From: Peristeroidobacter soli
Lineage (GTDB): Bacteria; Pseudomonadota; Gammaproteobacteria; Steroidobacterales; Steroidobacteraceae
Direction: 5' to 3'
Assembly: GCF_004138485.1 (NCBI RefSeq)
Contig: NZ_ML142848.1
Location: 1,152,640 to 1,216,639, forward strand
Length of the DNA stretch: 64,000 bases
Part shown: positions 1 to 11,882 of the stretch, in pieces
How the letters are laid out: every line of letters begins with the position of its first letter
Position numbering within the stretch: position 1 is the first letter of the stretch
The notes under the pieces: model-generated
Told to the model about the DNA's origin: nothing
What the model saw: the letters and a program-made list of their open reading frames with translations, nothing else
The model's database searches: none
Translations under genes and position numbers: made by a program

Positions 1-141
1 GTCCTGCACCACTTTCACCAAGCGGGCATTGAGCGCGAGGCTCAGCGTGCCCTTCGCGCCTTTGACGCTGATGGCGTCGGCGCTGATGGTGGCGGTCACG
101 CCTTGCGGCAGTGGGACCGGCTGTTTTGCTACTCGAGACAT
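1..141 (-). CDS. rplF: 50S ribosomal protein L6, partial (N-terminal part only)
   Basis: The first 47 codons of L6 are present; the rest lies beyond the left edge. The minus-strand reading starts [20 protein letters not shown] and continues into the SVKGAKGTL segment, both typical of the L6 N-terminus. L6 binds 23S rRNA near the GTPase-associated centre of the large subunit. It follows rpsH by 15 bases, the normal spc-operon order. Confidence 0.95.
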   Translation of the reverse strand, partial: MSRVAKQPVPLPQGVTATISADAISVKGAKGTLSLALNARLVKVVQD

Positions 142-156
142 TGCTGTGCGTCCCTA

Positions 157-552
157 TTAGGAAACGACGCAGATGACTTCGCCGCCGTGGCCCGCAGCGC
201 GTGCCTGGCGATCGGTCATCACGCCCTTAGACGTGGAAACGATGGCAATACCCAGTCCGCCCAGGATGGAAGGCAGCTCGTCCTTCCCCTTGTAGACGCG
301 CAGGCCGGGGCGGCTGATGCGCTCCAGGCGGTCGATGACCGGGCGGCCCTGGTAGTACTTCAGCTGTACCGCCAGCGTCGGCTTGCCCTCGACGTCGGTT
401 GCGGAGAAATCTTCGATATAGCCTTCGTCCTTCAGCACCTTGGCAATCGCGACCTTCACCTTGGAAGTCGGCGCGTTGATTTCGGCTTTGCCAGAAGACT
501 GCCCGTTACGAATACGGGTCAGGAAGTCGGCGATCGGATCCGTCATGCTCAT
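157..552 (-). CDS. rpsH: 30S ribosomal protein S8
   Basis: S8 is a primary 16S rRNA binder of the small-subunit platform and, in E. coli, the autoregulator of the spc operon. The 131-residue product has the usual length. It starts [18 protein letters not shown] and ends with the family signature around [13 protein letters not shown] and a GGEVICVVS tail. It sits between rpsN and rplF in canonical order. Whether an S8-binding hairpin exists near rplE in this organism was not established. Confidence 0.98.
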   Translation of the reverse strand: MSMTDPIADFLTRIRNGQSSGKAEINAPTSKVKVAIAKVLKDEGYIEDFSATDVEGKPTLAVQLKYYQGRPVIDRLERISRPGLRVYKGKDELPSILGGLGIAIVSTSKGVMTDRQARAAGHGGEVICVVS

Positions 553-579
553 TTATGCGTGCTCCAGAGGTACCAGCTG

Positions 580-885
580 TTACCAGCTGGCCATGCCGAG
601 GCCCGGAATTTCGCCGCGCATGGTCGCTTCGCGCAGCTTGGTGCGGCCCAATCCGAACTTGCGGTAGAAACCGCGCGGACGGCCGGTGATTGCGCAGCGA
701 TTACGCTGGCGGCTCTTGCTCGAGTCGCGCGGCAGAGCCTGCAACTGAGCGACAGCAGCTTCGCGTTCTGCCGGCGTGGAAGTCGGCTTGCGAATGATCT
801 CTTTCAGCTTCGCGCGCTTGGCGGCGTAGCGCTTGACGAGCTTCGCACGCTTTTCTTCGCGATTGACCATCGATGTCTTGGCCAT
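580..885 (-). CDS. rpsN: 30S ribosomal protein S14, zinc-independent form
   Basis: S14 helps assemble the head of the 30S subunit. The product has 101 residues, the long form. It has none of the CxxC pairs found in the short zinc-binding form, so this is the C-minus type usual in gammaproteobacteria. The signature [17 protein letters not shown] lies at about residues 63-79 and the protein ends GLGMASW. It is in normal spc position between rplE and rpsH. Confidence 0.98.
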   Translation of the reverse strand: MAKTSMVNREEKRAKLVKRYAAKRAKLKEIIRKPTSTPAEREAAVAQLQALPRDSSKSRQRNRCAITGRPRGFYRKFGLGRTKLREATMRGEIPGLGMASW

Positions 886-901
886 AACCTAACTCCCGCC
901 G

Positions 902-1447
902 TTACTTGCGGAACGGAAAATTGAACGCTTCCAGCAACGCGCGGCCGGACTTGTCGTCCTTGGCGGTCGTGGTGATCGTGATGTCCATGCCCCGGATCGC
1001 ATCGATCTGGTCGTATGCGATTTCCGGGAAGATGATCTGTTCCTTGACGCCGAAGTTGTAGTTGCCCTGGCCGTCGAAGGAGCGCGCGCTCACACCGCGG
1101 AAGTCGCGGATACGAGGCATCGCGATGCTCACCAGACGATCCAGGAACTCATACATGCGCGCGCCGCGCAGAGTCACCTTGGCGCCGATCGCGAGACCGT
1201 CGCGGACCTTGAAGGTCGCAACCGACTTGCGCGCGCGCGTCACCAACGGCTTCTGACCGGTGATCTTGGTGAGATCGCCGACCGCGTTGTCCATGATCTT
1301 CTTGTCCGCGACCGCTTCGCCGACGCCCATGTTGACCGTGATCTTGGTGATCTTCGGCACTTCCATGACGTTCGCGAGGCCCAGCGTCTCTTTGAGCTGG
1401 GACACGATCGTGTCGCGGTAATACTGTTCGAGTCTTGCCTTAGCCAT
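902..1447 (-). CDS. rplE: 50S ribosomal protein L5
   Basis: L5 binds 5S rRNA in the central protuberance and contacts P-site tRNA. The 181-residue product matches the usual length of about 179. It carries the family segments [11 protein letters not shown] near residue 40 and [16 protein letters not shown] near residue 63. It ends in [11 protein letters not shown], which is typical of proteobacterial L5. It lies between rplX and rpsN with short gaps, as expected in the spc operon. Confidence 0.98.
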   Translation of the reverse strand: MAKARLEQYYRDTIVSQLKETLGLANVMEVPKITKITVNMGVGEAVADKKIMDNAVGDLTKITGQKPLVTRARKSVATFKVRDGLAIGAKVTLRGARMYEFLDRLVSIAMPRIRDFRGVSARSFDGQGNYNFGVKEQIIFPEIAYDQIDAIRGMDITITTTAKDDKSGRALLEAFNFPFRK

Positions 1448-1495
1448 CTTCGTTTAACCTTTGTGGACCCGCTCCGACGCCCATATCTATGGACA

Positions 1496-1810
1496 TTAGG
1501 CGTCGACGGTTTCCTTGTTGGACTTGAAGAAGCGCACTTTCTTGCCGTCGGCAAGCGTACGGATGCCCACGCGGTCACCCTTCTTCGTCACGGGATTCCA
1601 CAACGCCACGTTGGACAGATCGATCGAGGTTTCTTTCTCGACGATGCCACCCTGCACGTTACGCTGCGGGTTCGGCTTGGTGTGCCGCTTGACCATATTG
1701 ATGCCCTCGACGACCACGCGGCCTTCGAGAACTTTGGTCACCGTGCCACGGCGGCCTTTGTCTCGGCCGGTGGTCACGACGACTTCGTCACCCTTACGAA
1801 TCTTGTTCAT
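1496..1810 (-). CDS. rplX: 50S ribosomal protein L24
   Basis: L24 is an assembly-initiator protein of the 50S subunit near the exit tunnel. The 104-residue product opens [19 protein letters not shown], a KOW motif, and continues with the conserved [16 protein letters not shown] segment. The tail [11 protein letters not shown] is also typical. It lies 10 bases downstream of rplN and 48 bases before rplE. Confidence 0.98.
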   Translation of the reverse strand: MNKIRKGDEVVVTTGRDKGRRGTVTKVLEGRVVVEGINMVKRHTKPNPQRNVQGGIVEKETSIDLSNVALWNPVTKKGDRVGIRTLADGKKVRFFKSNKETVDA

Positions 1811-1820
1811 GACCCAACTC

Positions 1821-2189
1821 TCAAAGAACTTCGGGAGCCAGCGAAATGATCTTCATGAACTGCGCGGTACGCAGCTCACGAGTCACGGGTCCGAAGATAC
1901 GGGTGCCCACCGGCTCCAGCTTGTTGGTCAGCAACACCGCGGCGTTGCCGTCGAAGCGGATCAGCGAGCCGTCGGCACGACGCACACCGAACTTGGTGCG
2001 CACCACCACGGCGTCATAGACCTCGCCCTTCTTCACTTTGCCGCGCGGGATCGCATCACGGATGCTGACCTTGATGACATCGCCGACCGTCGCATAGCGA
2101 CGCTTCGAGCCACCGAGCACCTTGATGCACATCAGGCTGCGGGCACCGCTGTTGTCAGCGGCATTCAACAACGTGCGCATCTGGATCAT
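1821..2189 (-). CDS. rplN: 50S ribosomal protein L14
   Basis: L14 lies at the subunit interface and forms an intersubunit bridge. At 122 residues it has exactly the usual family length. It opens [20 protein letters not shown] and carries FGPVTRELR and a C-terminal [12 protein letters not shown]. The first gene of the spc operon in E. coli, here its start codon overlaps the end of rpsQ by four bases, so translation of the S10 and spc operons appears coupled. Confidence 0.98.
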   Translation of the reverse strand: MIQMRTLLNAADNSGARSLMCIKVLGGSKRRYATVGDVIKVSIRDAIPRGKVKKGEVYDAVVVRTKFGVRRADGSLIRFDGNAAVLLTNKLEPVGTRIFGPVTRELRTAQFMKIISLAPEVL

Positions 2190-2476
2190 GGCGCGGCCTC
2201 CACGGCTTCAACCTGCACGGCGCGCTGGACGATCTTCACCAGACGCCAGGACTTGTGACGCGACAGCGGGCGGCACTCTTCGATGGCCACGGTGTCGCCT
2301 TCACGGCTTTCGTTGTTCTCGTCGTGAGCGAGAAACTGAGTCGAGCGGCGCTGATACTTGCCGTACTGAGGGTGCGGCACATAGCGCTCGACAGAGACCG
2401 TGATGGTCTTCTGCATCTTGTTGCTGACGACCTTACCGGTCAGCTGACGCGCAGCCTTGGTCTTAGCGGTGCTCAT
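2186..2476 (-). CDS. rpsQ: 30S ribosomal protein S17
   Basis: S17 is a primary 16S rRNA binder with an OB fold. The core runs from [16 protein letters not shown] (about residues 12-27) to the [16 protein letters not shown] segment near residue 68. At 96 residues it is about a dozen longer than E. coli S17, with a short N-terminal arm and a C-terminal QVEAVEAAP tail. It starts one codon-length after rpmC and overlaps rplN by four bases. Confidence 0.98.
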   Translation of the reverse strand: MSTAKTKAARQLTGKVVSNKMQKTITVSVERYVPHPQYGKYQRRSTQFLAHDENNESREGDTVAIEECRPLSRHKSWRLVKIVQRAVQVEAVEAAP

Positions 2477-2478
2477 GT

Positions 2479-2685
2479 TTACTTACTACCTTTGGCGCGG
2501 CGCTGTTCGCCAGCCACGGTCTTCAAGCGCGCGATGTTGCGACGGACCTTGCTGAACTGGTCCGGCTTCGCGGCCTGGCCGGTGGCGCGGGCCATGCGGA
2601 GATTGAACTGTTCGCGACGCAGCTCCAGCAGCTCTTTCTGCAGGTCGGCGGGCGATTTGGCGCGCAATTCTTTGGCGGTGCTCAT
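2479..2685 (-). CDS. rpmC: 50S ribosomal protein L29
   Basis: L29 is a small two-helix protein at the polypeptide exit, next to the docking site for trigger factor and SRP. The 68-residue product has the family pattern [20 protein letters not shown] followed by [11 protein letters not shown] and a basic C-terminus. It sits between rplP and rpsQ, the invariant order of the S10 operon. Confidence 0.97.
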   Translation of the reverse strand: MSTAKELRAKSPADLQKELLELRREQFNLRMARATGQAAKPDQFSKVRRNIARLKTVAGEQRRAKGSK

Positions 2686-2695
2686 GGTCTATCTC

Positions 2696-3109
2696 TTACC
2701 GGACCTGGCGGGTCACGAACTGCGTGTCGACCGACAGCTTGGAGGCAGCCAGACGGAACGCTTCGCGAGCGATGCTCTCGGTCACGCCTTCCATCTCGAA
2801 CAGCACCTTGCCCGGCTTGATCTTGGCGACGTAGTACTCGACGTTGCCCTTACCGGAGCCCATTCGGACTTCCAGCGGCTTCTTGGTGATCGGCAGGTCC
2901 GGGAACACACGGATCCACACCTGACCGCCACGCTTCACGTAACGGGTCATGGCACGACGCGCGGCTTCCAACTCACGCGCAGTCATGCGCGCGCGGCTGG
3001 TGGCCTTCAGGCCGTAGTCGCCGAAGGCGACATAGTTACCGCTCTGCGCGAGGCCGGCGTTGCGGCCCTTGAACGCCTTGCGGTACTTAGTGCGTTTGGG
3101 TTGCATCAT
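2696..3109 (-). CDS. rplP: 50S ribosomal protein L16
   Basis: L16 contacts the A-site tRNA elbow and is a late assembly protein. The 137-residue product opens [17 protein letters not shown], aligning with the MLQPKRTK start of the family, which supports the first of the two adjacent ATG codons. The conserved [19 protein letters not shown] segment and [14 protein letters not shown] are both present. It is 11 bases downstream of rpsC. Confidence 0.98.
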   Translation of the reverse strand: MMQPKRTKYRKAFKGRNAGLAQSGNYVAFGDYGLKATSRARMTARELEAARRAMTRYVKRGGQVWIRVFPDLPITKKPLEVRMGSGKGNVEYYVAKIKPGKVLFEMEGVTESIAREAFRLAASKLSVDTQFVTRQVR

Positions 3110-3120
3110 GATCGGTTACC

Positions 3121-3819
3121 TCAGGCAGTGGCTTCAGCAGCCTGCGCCTGGCCTTCAGCCGACTCAGCCGGCTGTTCCTGCGTGTTGAACACTTCGCCCT
3201 TGAAGATCCACACCTTGACGCCGATGACGCCGTAGTTGGTGCGGGCTTCGGCGAGACCGTAGTCGATGTCCGCGCGCAGCGTGTGCAGCGGGATGCGGCC
3301 TTCGCGGTACTGTTCGGTACGTGCGATTTCGGCGCCGTTCAAGCGGCCCGCAACACGTACCTTGATGCCCAGCGCGCCGATGCGCATGGTGTTGGTCACG
3401 GCGCGCTTCATGGCACGACGGAACATCACGCGACGCTCGAGCTGCTGAGCAATGCCTTCGGCAACCAGCATCGCATCGAGCTCGGGCTTGCGGATCTCGG
3501 CGATGTTGATGCGCACGTCGGACGTCGGCATCTTCATCAGCTTCGAGACCTGACCGCGCAGCTTCTCGATGTCCTCGCCCTTCTTACCGATCACGATGCC
3601 GGGACGCGCGGTGTGAATGGTGATGTTCACTTTGCGCGCGGCGCGTTCGATCTGAATGCGGCTCACCGACGCTTCGGCCAGCTTCTTCTTCAGCAGCTCG
3701 CGCACCTGGAAGTCGGTGTACACGTGCGACGGAAAATTCTTGGTCGAGGCATACCACTTCGAGGTCCACTCACGGGTGATGCCGAGGCGGAAGCCGACCG
3801 GATTGACTTTTTGACCCAT
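3121..3819 (-). CDS. rpsC: 30S ribosomal protein S3
   Basis: S3 forms part of the mRNA entry channel and its helicase. The 232-residue product opens [18 protein letters not shown]. It contains the KH-domain signature [17 protein letters not shown] near residues 72-88 and the C-terminal [14 protein letters not shown]. The last 20 or so residues are an Ala/Glu-rich low-complexity tail, which is common in S3. It follows rplV by five bases. Confidence 0.98.
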   Translation of the reverse strand: MGQKVNPVGFRLGITREWTSKWYASTKNFPSHVYTDFQVRELLKKKLAEASVSRIQIERAARKVNITIHTARPGIVIGKKGEDIEKLRGQVSKLMKMPTSDVRINIAEIRKPELDAMLVAEGIAQQLERRVMFRRAMKRAVTNTMRIGALGIKVRVAGRLNGAEIARTEQYREGRIPLHTLRADIDYGLAEARTNYGVIGVKVWIFKGEVFNTQEQPAESAEGQAQAAEATA

Positions 3820-3824
3820 GGTTC

Positions 3825-4166
3825 TTACTCGCTCTTACCGTCGCCGACCGTCACGATGATGTGACTGTTGCGCTTCCAGATCCGATTGCCGCGGCCCTTG
3901 GCGCGCGCGTGGAAACGCTTCAGCACGGGGGCGGTGTCGACAGTGACGGTCTGCACCTTCAGCTCGTCCACATCCGCGCTCAGGTTGTTCTCGGCGTTGG
4001 CCACGGCCGACTCGAGAACTTTCAACACGAGGCGCGCGCCCTTCTTCGGCGTGTACTTCAGCGTGTTCAACGCGAGGCCGACGGGCTTGTCGCGGATCAA
4101 GTCCGCGATCAGGCGGCACTTCTGCGGAGAAATGCGCGCGTACTTCAGTTTGGCAGCGACTTGCAT
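3825..4166 (-). CDS. rplV: 50S ribosomal protein L22
   Basis: L22 lines the polypeptide exit tunnel with a beta-hairpin loop; changes in that loop confer macrolide resistance in other bacteria. The 113-residue product contains [18 protein letters not shown] near residues 12-29. The loop region around [20 protein letters not shown] shows the wild-type pattern without an insertion or deletion that I can see. It lies between rpsS and rpsC. Confidence 0.98.
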   Translation of the reverse strand: MQVAAKLKYARISPQKCRLIADLIRDKPVGLALNTLKYTPKKGARLVLKVLESAVANAENNLSADVDELKVQTVTVDTAPVLKRFHARAKGRGNRIWKRNSHIIVTVGDGKSE

Positions 4167-4171
4167 TGCAA

Positions 4172-4450
4172 TTACTCCGCCGAGCTCTTCTTGTCGCCCG
4201 AGTGACCCTTGAAGGTACGCGTCGGTGCGAACTCACCCAGCTTGTGACCGACCATGTTCTCGGACACGAGCACGGGAATGTGCTGGCGGCCGTTGTGCAC
4301 AGCCAGCGTCAGGCCGACGAAATCCGGCAGGATCATCGAACGGCGCGACCAGGTCTTGATCGGACGACGATCGTTCTTCTCGGCGGCGACGCGCACCTTC
4401 TTGGCGAGGTGCAAGTCGACGAACGGACCTTTCTTTACGGAACGAGGCAC
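4172..4450 (-). CDS. rpsS: 30S ribosomal protein S19
   Basis: S19 forms the top of the 30S head together with S13 and contacts A-site tRNA. The 92-residue product opens [18 protein letters not shown] and has the family core [19 protein letters not shown] and [17 protein letters not shown]. Its length is normal. It lies 18 bases after rplB and five bases before rplV. Confidence 0.98.
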   Translation of the reverse strand: MPRSVKKGPFVDLHLAKKVRVAAEKNDRRPIKTWSRRSMILPDFVGLTLAVHNGRQHIPVLVSENMVGHKLGEFAPTRTFKGHSGDKKSSAE

Positions 4451-4468
4451 GTTGCTATCCTCTTAAGC

Positions 4469-5293
4469 TCAATTACGGCGGCGGATGATCATGCCCGCCG
4501 TGCGCTTGTTACGACGCGTCTTCTTGCCCTTGGTGTTCCAACCCCATGGGCTCACCGGATGCGGATTACCCTGGCCGGACTTACCTTCACCACCACCGTG
4601 CGGGTGATCGACCGGGTTCATGACCACACCGCGCACCGTCGGGCGGATGCCGCGCCAACGGATCGCACCGGCCTTGCCGTAGCTGCGCAGGTTGTGTTCG
4701 CCGTTAGAAACTTCACCGATGGTCGCGCGGCAGTCGACGTGCACCTTGCGCATCTCGGTGGAGCGCAGACGGATCGTCGCGTACATGCCTTCGCGAGCAG
4801 CCAGCTGGGCCGAGCCGCCGGCGCTGCGAGCGAGCTGCGCGCCCTTGCCGGGCTTCAGCTCGATGCAATGAATCGTGCTGCCGATCGGAATGTGGCGCAG
4901 CTGCATCGCGTTGCCAGCCTTGATCGGAGCTTCGGCGCCCGACATCACGGCATCGCCAGGAGCCATGTCCTTGGCCGCGATGATGTAGCGACGCTCGCCA
5001 TCCTTGTACAGCACGAGCGCGAGATGCGCGGTGCGGTTCGGATCGTATTCGATGCGCTCAACTTTGCCGGCGATGCCGTCTTTATCGCGCAAGAAGTCGA
5101 TGACGCGGTACTTCTGCTTGTGACCGCCGCCCTGGTGGCGCACGGTCTGACGGCCGAAGTGGTTGCGCGCGCCGGTCGAGTTCTTGTGCGTGACCAGCGA
5201 CGTCTCGGGACCACCCTTGTGCAGGTGATCGCGCGAGATCTTCACCTGGAAGCGGCGGCCCGGCGAGGTCGGTTTTGACTTGATCAATGCCAT
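4469..5293 (-). CDS. rplB: 50S ribosomal protein L2
   Basis: L2 is needed for subunit association and peptidyl-transferase activity. The 274-residue product has normal length. The C-terminal region holds the conserved [17 protein letters not shown] with the functionally important histidine (the counterpart of E. coli His229). The conserved [17 protein letters not shown] lies near residue 44. The gene stands between rplW and rpsS. Confidence 0.99.
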   Translation of the reverse strand: MALIKSKPTSPGRRFQVKISRDHLHKGGPETSLVTHKNSTGARNHFGRQTVRHQGGGHKQKYRVIDFLRDKDGIAGKVERIEYDPNRTAHLALVLYKDGERRYIIAAKDMAPGDAVMSGAEAPIKAGNAMQLRHIPIGSTIHCIELKPGKGAQLARSAGGSAQLAAREGMYATIRLRSTEMRKVHVDCRATIGEVSNGEHNLRSYGKAGAIRWRGIRPTVRGVVMNPVDHPHGGGEGKSGQGNPHPVSPWGWNTKGKKTRRNKRTAGMIIRRRN

Positions 5294-5323
5294 GACTGAT
5301 TTCCTGATGTTGCCGGTGGGCCG

Positions 5324-5623
5324 TTAGGCCTCGGTACCGGTCAGGTCGATGCTCTGACCCGGGGCCAGGCGCACATAAGCCTTCTTGTAGTCCTGCCGGC
5401 GACCGAGCCGCTGGCCGAAGCGCTTCTGCTTGCCGCCGACGTTCACGACGTTCACGTCCGCCACTTTGACTTCGAACATCAGTTCGACCGCGGCCTTGAT
5501 GTCGCTGCTGGTGGCATCGCGACGCACGCGGAACACGAATTGGTTCGCCGTCTCGGCGATACGCGCGCTCTTCTCGGACACATGGGGTCCGAGCAGCACG
5601 TTCATCAGTTTTTCCTGACTCAT
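5324..5623 (-). CDS. rplW: 50S ribosomal protein L23
   Basis: L23 sits at the polypeptide exit and is the docking site for trigger factor and SRP. The 99-residue product opens [19 protein letters not shown], as in the family, with [19 protein letters not shown] in the middle. Its start overlaps the end of rplD by four bases, so the two are probably translationally coupled. Confidence 0.98.
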   Translation of the reverse strand: MSQEKLMNVLLGPHVSEKSARIAETANQFVFRVRRDATSSDIKAAVELMFEVKVADVNVVNVGGKQKRFGQRLGRRQDYKKAYVRLAPGQSIDLTGTEA

Positions 5624-6237
5624 GCGAGCCTCTCTTCGAGCAGGCGAACGGCACCGACCGTCGCGAGCACTTGGTCATGACGAGCGAGGCTCAGCGGATC
5701 GAGCGCGCTCACCGGCAACACGTCGACATACGGCAGGTTGCGCGAGGCGAGTTCCAACTTCTCGTCGAAGGCCTCGACCAGCACCAGCACGTTGTCGCCC
5801 TGGTTCAGTTCCTTGAGCTTCTGCAGCAGCAGCTTGGTCTTCGGCGCTTCCAGCTCGATGCCGTTGACGACCTGCAAGCGATCGGTACGGGCCAGCTGCG
5901 ACAACATGGCCTGCAGACCGGCGCGATACATCTTGCGATTCACTTTCTGCGCGAAGTCACGCGGCTTGGCGGCGAATGCGCGACCACCACCAACCCAGAT
6001 CGGGCTGCGGATGGAGCCGGCACGCGCCTGACCGGTGCCCTTCTGGCGCCACGGCTTGATGCCGCCGCCGCGCACTTCGGCCTTGGTCTTCTGCGCTTTG
6101 GTGCCCGCACGACCGGCCGCCATATAGGCGACGATGATCTGGTGCACCAGGGATTCGTTGTACTCGCGGGCGAACGTCGTGTCGGAGACCTGAACGTCCT
6201 GAGCCTGCGCGCCTTTGCTGATGAGTTTGAGGTTCAT
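5620..6237 (-). CDS. rplD: 50S ribosomal protein L4
   Basis: L4 lines the exit tunnel and, in E. coli, represses its own operon by binding the S10 leader. The 205-residue product has the tunnel-loop signature [19 protein letters not shown] at about residues 57-75, followed by [18 protein letters not shown]. It overlaps rplW and lies 12 bases after rplC. If L4 autoregulation operates here, the leader must be either ahead of rplC or ahead of rpsJ, because the operon is split. Confidence 0.98.
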   Translation of the reverse strand: MNLKLISKGAQAQDVQVSDTTFAREYNESLVHQIIVAYMAAGRAGTKAQKTKAEVRGGGIKPWRQKGTGQARAGSIRSPIWVGGGRAFAAKPRDFAQKVNRKMYRAGLQAMLSQLARTDRLQVVNGIELEAPKTKLLLQKLKELNQGDNVLVLVEAFDEKLELASRNLPYVDVLPVSALDPLSLARHDQVLATVGAVRLLEERLA

Positions 6238-6249
6238 GGGCGACTACTC

Positions 6250-6942
6250 TTACTTCTTCGCCGGAGCAATGCGCTTGCGGCGCAGTTGCGCAGCAGCCTT
6301 CACCGACGGACGCACGATCACCTGACCGCCCTCGGCACCCGGAACGGCACCGCTGATCAGGATCAGGTTGCGCTCGGCATCGACGCGCACGACCTTGAGG
6401 TTCTCGATGGTGCGACGGACCTGGCCCATGTGGCCGGACATGCGCTTACCGAGGAACACGCGACCCGGGGTCTGACGCTGGCCGATGGAGCCAGGCGAAC
6501 GGTGCGACACGGACACGCCGTGCGAGGCCGGCAGACCGCCGAAGTTGTGGCGCTTCATGGTGCCGGCGAAGCCCTTACCGATGGTGGTGCCGGTCACGTC
6601 GACGACCTGGCCCACTTCGAACGCGTCGACCTTGAGCTCGAAGCCCGCGGCGACATCCTTCAGGTCCTCGCCCTTCAAACGAAACTCGACCAGCTGCTTG
6701 CCGGGAGCGACTTTGACTTTGGCGTAGTGACCCGTGAGGGACTTGTTGGTATGCGACGCCTTGCGATCGCCGACCGCGACCTGGATGGCGCGATAGCCAT
6801 CGGCTTCCAGCGTACGAACCTGCGTGACGCGGTTCGGCACGGCTTCGATGACGGTCACAGGAACGGCTTCACCCGCTTCCGTGTAGACGCGCGTCATACC
6901 CGCCTTTCGACCGACCAGACCCGGGGTCTTGGCAGCGCTCAT
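6250..6942 (-). CDS. rplC: 50S ribosomal protein L3
   Basis: L3 is an early-assembly protein whose extension reaches the peptidyl-transferase centre. The 230-residue product opens with [20 protein letters not shown] and holds the conserved [13 protein letters not shown] and [21 protein letters not shown] segments near residues 124-161. In most bacteria rplC follows rpsJ closely. Here 594 bases separate them and a strong promoter lies upstream, so this is probably the first gene of its own transcript. Confidence 0.98.
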   Translation of the reverse strand: MSAAKTPGLVGRKAGMTRVYTEAGEAVPVTVIEAVPNRVTQVRTLEADGYRAIQVAVGDRKASHTNKSLTGHYAKVKVAPGKQLVEFRLKGEDLKDVAAGFELKVDAFEVGQVVDVTGTTIGKGFAGTMKRHNFGGLPASHGVSVSHRSPGSIGQRQTPGRVFLGKRMSGHMGQVRRTIENLKVVRVDAERNLILISGAVPGAEGGQVIVRPSVKAAAQLRRKRIAPAKK

Positions 6943-7170
6943 CGTGATTCCTCGTTAATTACGGCGACACCGCCTGCCCCGGCTCATGACCGGTTCAGTG
7001 CGACACCGCGCTGATCCAACGCCCGCGACTACGATTGGCCGCGAACGGTAAAACTGACTTCTGCAGTGAAATCGGCGACGGGAGAATTCGAGGGGAACGA
7101 CCGGAGACTTCCGATCATGCCGCTCGAGCGGTACCCCGTCAGGGCCAGACCTCGGCGCAAAGAGGCGCGC

Positions 7171-7198
7171 ATTATAGTCAGGTAGACCGACTTTGCAA
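7171..7198 (-). promoter_or_regulatory. Sigma-70-type promoter for rplC and the downstream ribosomal genes
   Basis: Read on the minus strand, TTGCAA (7198-7193) and a perfect TATAAT (7176-7171) are separated by 16 bases. Transcription would begin near 7163 and give a leader of about 220 bases before rplC. The match is strong for this GC-rich sequence and no coding region overlaps it. Confidence 0.8.
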
Positions 7199-7457
7199 GC
7201 GCCTTGCTGACTTACGCCAGCTTTTCGTCCCTGTCGCCGGTTGCCGGCCTTTCCCGTGCTTGCCGGCATAACCGGCCGCTTTCCTTTGATTTTAGTTGCG
7301 GGCTTCGCCCGCGCCCAAAAGGAGAGCCTTTCCTTGAAGCTGCCGGCGCAGTTTGCCAGCGGCTGCGCTTGCTGCGGCTCCGACGCTCTTCGCTTACTAC
7401 GGCGCCAGCGGCTGCGGTCCCTACGGCGCCGGCGGAGCCGGCTGCCTTCCTTCCCGG

Positions 7458-7480
7458 GTTTGCGGGCGAAACCCGCAAAC
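7458..7480. repeat. Perfect 9-bp inverted repeat
   Basis: GTTTGCGGG at 7458-7466 is paired with CCCGCAAAC at 7472-7480 around a 5-base loop. Neither side has a clean T-run after it in the right orientation, so it does not qualify as a standard intrinsic terminator. It is one of several palindromes in the gap after rpsJ. Confidence 0.8.
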
Positions 7481-7504
7481 AAAACACACTCTGCTCGCGA
7501 GGAG

Positions 7505-7522
7505 CGCCGGCGTCAGCCGGCG
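7505..7522 (-). terminator. Stem-loop just after rpsJ, possible end of the str transcript
   Basis: CGCCGGC (7505-7511), loop GTCA, GCCGGCG (7516-7522) form a perfect 7-bp stem 15 bases past the rpsJ stop codon. The nearest T-rich stretch on the minus strand is some 25 bases further on, so intrinsic termination would be weak. The position and the promoter downstream are the reasons to suspect a transcript end. Confidence 0.35.
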
Positions 7523-7536
7523 ACCCGAGCGAACTC

Positions 7537-7851
7537 TTAGTTCAGCTTGATCTGCACGTCCACGCCGGCCGGCAGTTCCAGCTTCATCAGCGCGTCGACG
7601 GTCTTGTCCGTCGGGTTCAGGATGTCCATCAGGCGCTTGTGGGTGCGGATTTCGTACTGGTCGCGCGCGTCCTTGTCACCGTGCGGGGAGACCAGCAGGG
7701 TGAAGCGCTCCATCTTGGTCGGCAGCGGCACCGGACCCTTGACGGTGGCACCCGTGCGCTTGGCGGTCTCGACGATTTCGCGCGCCGAGTTGTCGATCAG
7801 ACGATGATCGAACGCTTTGAGACGGATGCGGATGTTCTGGTTCGTTGCCAT
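7537..7851 (-). CDS. rpsJ: 30S ribosomal protein S10 (NusE)
   Basis: S10 is a component of the 30S head and, as NusE, a partner of NusB and NusG in transcription antitermination. The 104-residue product contains [20 protein letters not shown] near the start and [19 protein letters not shown] in the middle, both standard. It follows tuf by 57 bases, as in the str operon of many proteobacteria. It is cut off from rplC by the long gap, so it looks like the last gene of the str transcript. Confidence 0.98.
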   Translation of the reverse strand: MATNQNIRIRLKAFDHRLIDNSAREIVETAKRTGATVKGPVPLPTKMERFTLLVSPHGDKDARDQYEIRTHKRLMDILNPTDKTVDALMKLELPAGVDVQIKLN

Positions 7852-7908
7852 GGTTGCAAATCTCTTGAAACGCCGGAGGGTTGGTTCCGCCGGCGCCCGT
7901 TAAATTGA

Positions 7909-9099
7909 TTACTTGATGATCTTGGCGACGACGCCGGCGCCGACCGTCTTGCCGCCTTCACGGATGGCGAAGCGCAGGCCTTCTTCCATCGCGATCGGCG
8001 CAATCAGCTCCACCACCATCTTGATGTTGTCGCCGGGCATGACCATTTCCACGCCTTCCGGCAGCTCGCACGCACCCGTCACGTCCGTCGTACGGAAGTA
8101 GAACTGCGGACGATAGCCCTTGAAGAACGGCGTATGACGACCGCCCTCTTCCTTCGTCAGCACGTACACCTCAGCTTCGAACTGCGTGTGCGGCTTGATC
8201 GAACCCGGCTTGCACAGCACCTGGCCGCGCTCCACTTCTTCGCGCTTCGTGCCACGCAGCAGCACGCCCACGTTGTCACCCGCCTGGCCCTGGTCCAGCA
8301 GCTTGCGGAACATTTCCACGCCCGTGCAGGTCGTCTTCGTCGTCGGACGGATGCCGACGATTTCAACTTCGTCGTTCACCTTCACGATGCCGCGCTCGAT
8401 TCGACCCGTCACCACCGTGCCGCGGCCCGAGATCGAGAACACGTCTTCCACCGGCATCAGGAACGCGCCGTCGATCGCACGCTCCGGCACCGGAATGTAC
8501 TTGTCCATCTCCGCCACCAGCTGCACCACCGCCGGCACGCCGATCGGGCTCTGATCGCCTTCCAGCGCCTTCAGCGCCGAACCCTTCACGATCGGGGTCG
8601 TGTCGCCAGGGAAGTCGTACTTGCTCAACAGCTCCCGCACTTCCATTTCCACCAGCTCGAGCAGCTCGGCGTCATCCACCATGTCCGCCTTGTTCAGGAA
8701 CACCACGATGTACGGCACGCCCACCTGGCGGGCCAGCAGGATGTGCTCGCGCGTCTGCGGCATCGGGCCGTCAGCGGCCGAGCACACCAGAATCGCGCCG
8801 TCCATCTGCGCCGCGCCAGTGATCATGTTCTTCACGTAGTCGGCGTGGCCCGGGCAGTCCACGTGCGCGTAGTGACGCGCATCCGAGGTGTACTCCACGT
8901 GCGCCGTCGCGATCGTGATACCACGGGCGCGCTCTTCAGGCGCCTTGTCGATCTGGTCGTACGCCTTGAACTCACCGCCGTGCTTCTCAGCCATCACCTT
9001 CGTCAGCGCGGCCGTCAACGTGGTCTTGCCATGGTCGACGTGGCCGATGGTGCCTACGTTCACGTGCGGTTTGGTGCGTTCAAATTTCTCTTTGGCCAC
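7909..9099 (-). CDS. tuf: Elongation factor Tu, copy 1 (str operon)
   Basis: EF-Tu is the GTPase that brings aminoacyl-tRNA to the ribosome. The 396-residue product has the P-loop [10 protein letters not shown] at residues 19-28, [10 protein letters not shown] near residue 81 and the NKAD guanine-specificity motif near residue 136. The protein is identical to that of the copy at 24695-25885. The DNA also appears identical apart from three changes in the first 30 or so bases of the coding sequence. It lies between fusA and rpsJ. Confidence 0.99.
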   Translation of the reverse strand: MAKEKFERTKPHVNVGTIGHVDHGKTTLTAALTKVMAEKHGGEFKAYDQIDKAPEERARGITIATAHVEYTSDARHYAHVDCPGHADYVKNMITGAAQMDGAILVCSAADGPMPQTREHILLARQVGVPYIVVFLNKADMVDDAELLELVEMEVRELLSKYDFPGDTTPIVKGSALKALEGDQSPIGVPAVVQLVAEMDKYIPVPERAIDGAFLMPVEDVFSISGRGTVVTGRIERGIVKVNDEVEIVGIRPTTKTTCTGVEMFRKLLDQGQAGDNVGVLLRGTKREEVERGQVLCKPGSIKPHTQFEAEVYVLTKEEGGRHTPFFKGYRPQFYFRTTDVTGACELPEGVEMVMPGDNIKMVVELIAPIAMEEGLRFAIREGGKTVGAGVVAKIIK

Positions 9100-9168
9100 G
9101 GCGGCGTTCCTCTATCTATAACTTTAAAAAGCTGACGATGTCTGTTGCTGGCGCACGAATGCGTGGCG

Positions 9169-11259
<2,091 letters not shown>

Positions 11260-11361
11260 TAGGGTCTCTTAAATTCCGATGATTCTGGCGGGGTCCCCGC
11301 GAAATCGCTCCACAAACCGGTCCAGTTAGCACGGAGCTCACGCGATTTCGTGGGGTGCCCT

Positions 11362-11841
11362 TTACCAGCGGTAGTGAGCGAACGCCTTGTTCGCTTCCGC
11401 CATACGATGCGTGTCTTCACGCTTGCGCACAGCCGAACCACGGTTTTCGGAAGCATCGAGCAGTTCGGCGGCGAGGCGCTGAGCCATCGACTTCTCGCTG
11501 CGCGCCGAAGCGGCTTCGATCAGCCAGCGCATGGCCAATGTCTGGCGGCGAGCCGAGCGAACTTCAACGGGCACCTGGTAGGTGGCACCACCGACGCGGC
11601 GGCTCTTCACCTCGACCGTCGGCTTCACGTTGTCCAGCGCCTGGGTCAGCAGCTCGATCGACTGCTCGTTCGGCTTGCCGGTCTTCTCGGTGATGCGATC
11701 GACCGCGCCGTACACGATCTTTTCCGCGACCGACTTCTTGCCGCGCTCCATGACCATGTTGACGAACTTGGCCAGCAGCAGGCTGTTGAAACGCGGATCG
11801 GGAAGAATCGTGCGGGTCGGGGCCGAGGCTCTACGAGACAT
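11362..11841 (-). CDS. rpsG: 30S ribosomal protein S7
   Basis: S7 is a primary binder of the 16S 3' major domain and, in E. coli, the autoregulator of the str operon. The 159-residue product opens [18 protein letters not shown] and has [21 protein letters not shown] near residue 28. [17 protein letters not shown] lies near residue 82. It lies 41 bases downstream of rpsL; in E. coli the corresponding gap holds the S7 target. Confidence 0.98.
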   Translation of the reverse strand: MSRRASAPTRTILPDPRFNSLLLAKFVNMVMERGKKSVAEKIVYGAVDRITEKTGKPNEQSIELLTQALDNVKPTVEVKSRRVGGATYQVPVEVRSARRQTLAMRWLIEAASARSEKSMAQRLAAELLDASENRGSAVRKREDTHRMAEANKAFAHYRW

Positions 11842-11882
11842 GAGGTACTACCTTCAAAAATTTCGAGGGTGGGTGGCGCCGG

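Larger units (their letters stand above)
6943..7536. other. 594-base non-coding gap splitting rpsJ from rplC, rich in palindromes
   Basis: No gene can be supported here. The half nearest rplC (6943-7200) holds the rplC promoter and a leader of about 220 bases. The half nearest rpsJ (7200-7536) is a series of GC-rich inverted repeats: 7298-7312 (GCGGGC-TTC-GCCCGC), 7458-7480 (9-bp stem, loop CGAAA) and 7505-7522 (7-bp stem CGCCGGC). Open frames cross it on both strands, but they are Arg/Ala/Pro-rich translations without family resemblance. The second half looks like an inserted structured element rather than a normal leader. Confidence 0.7.

Noticed and set aside
6955-7482. Minus-strand frame of 175 codons in the rpsJ-rplC gap, and plus-strand frames crossing it
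   Set aside because: Arg- and Ala-rich translations on both strands, palindromes within, and a promoter inside. This fits non-coding DNA.
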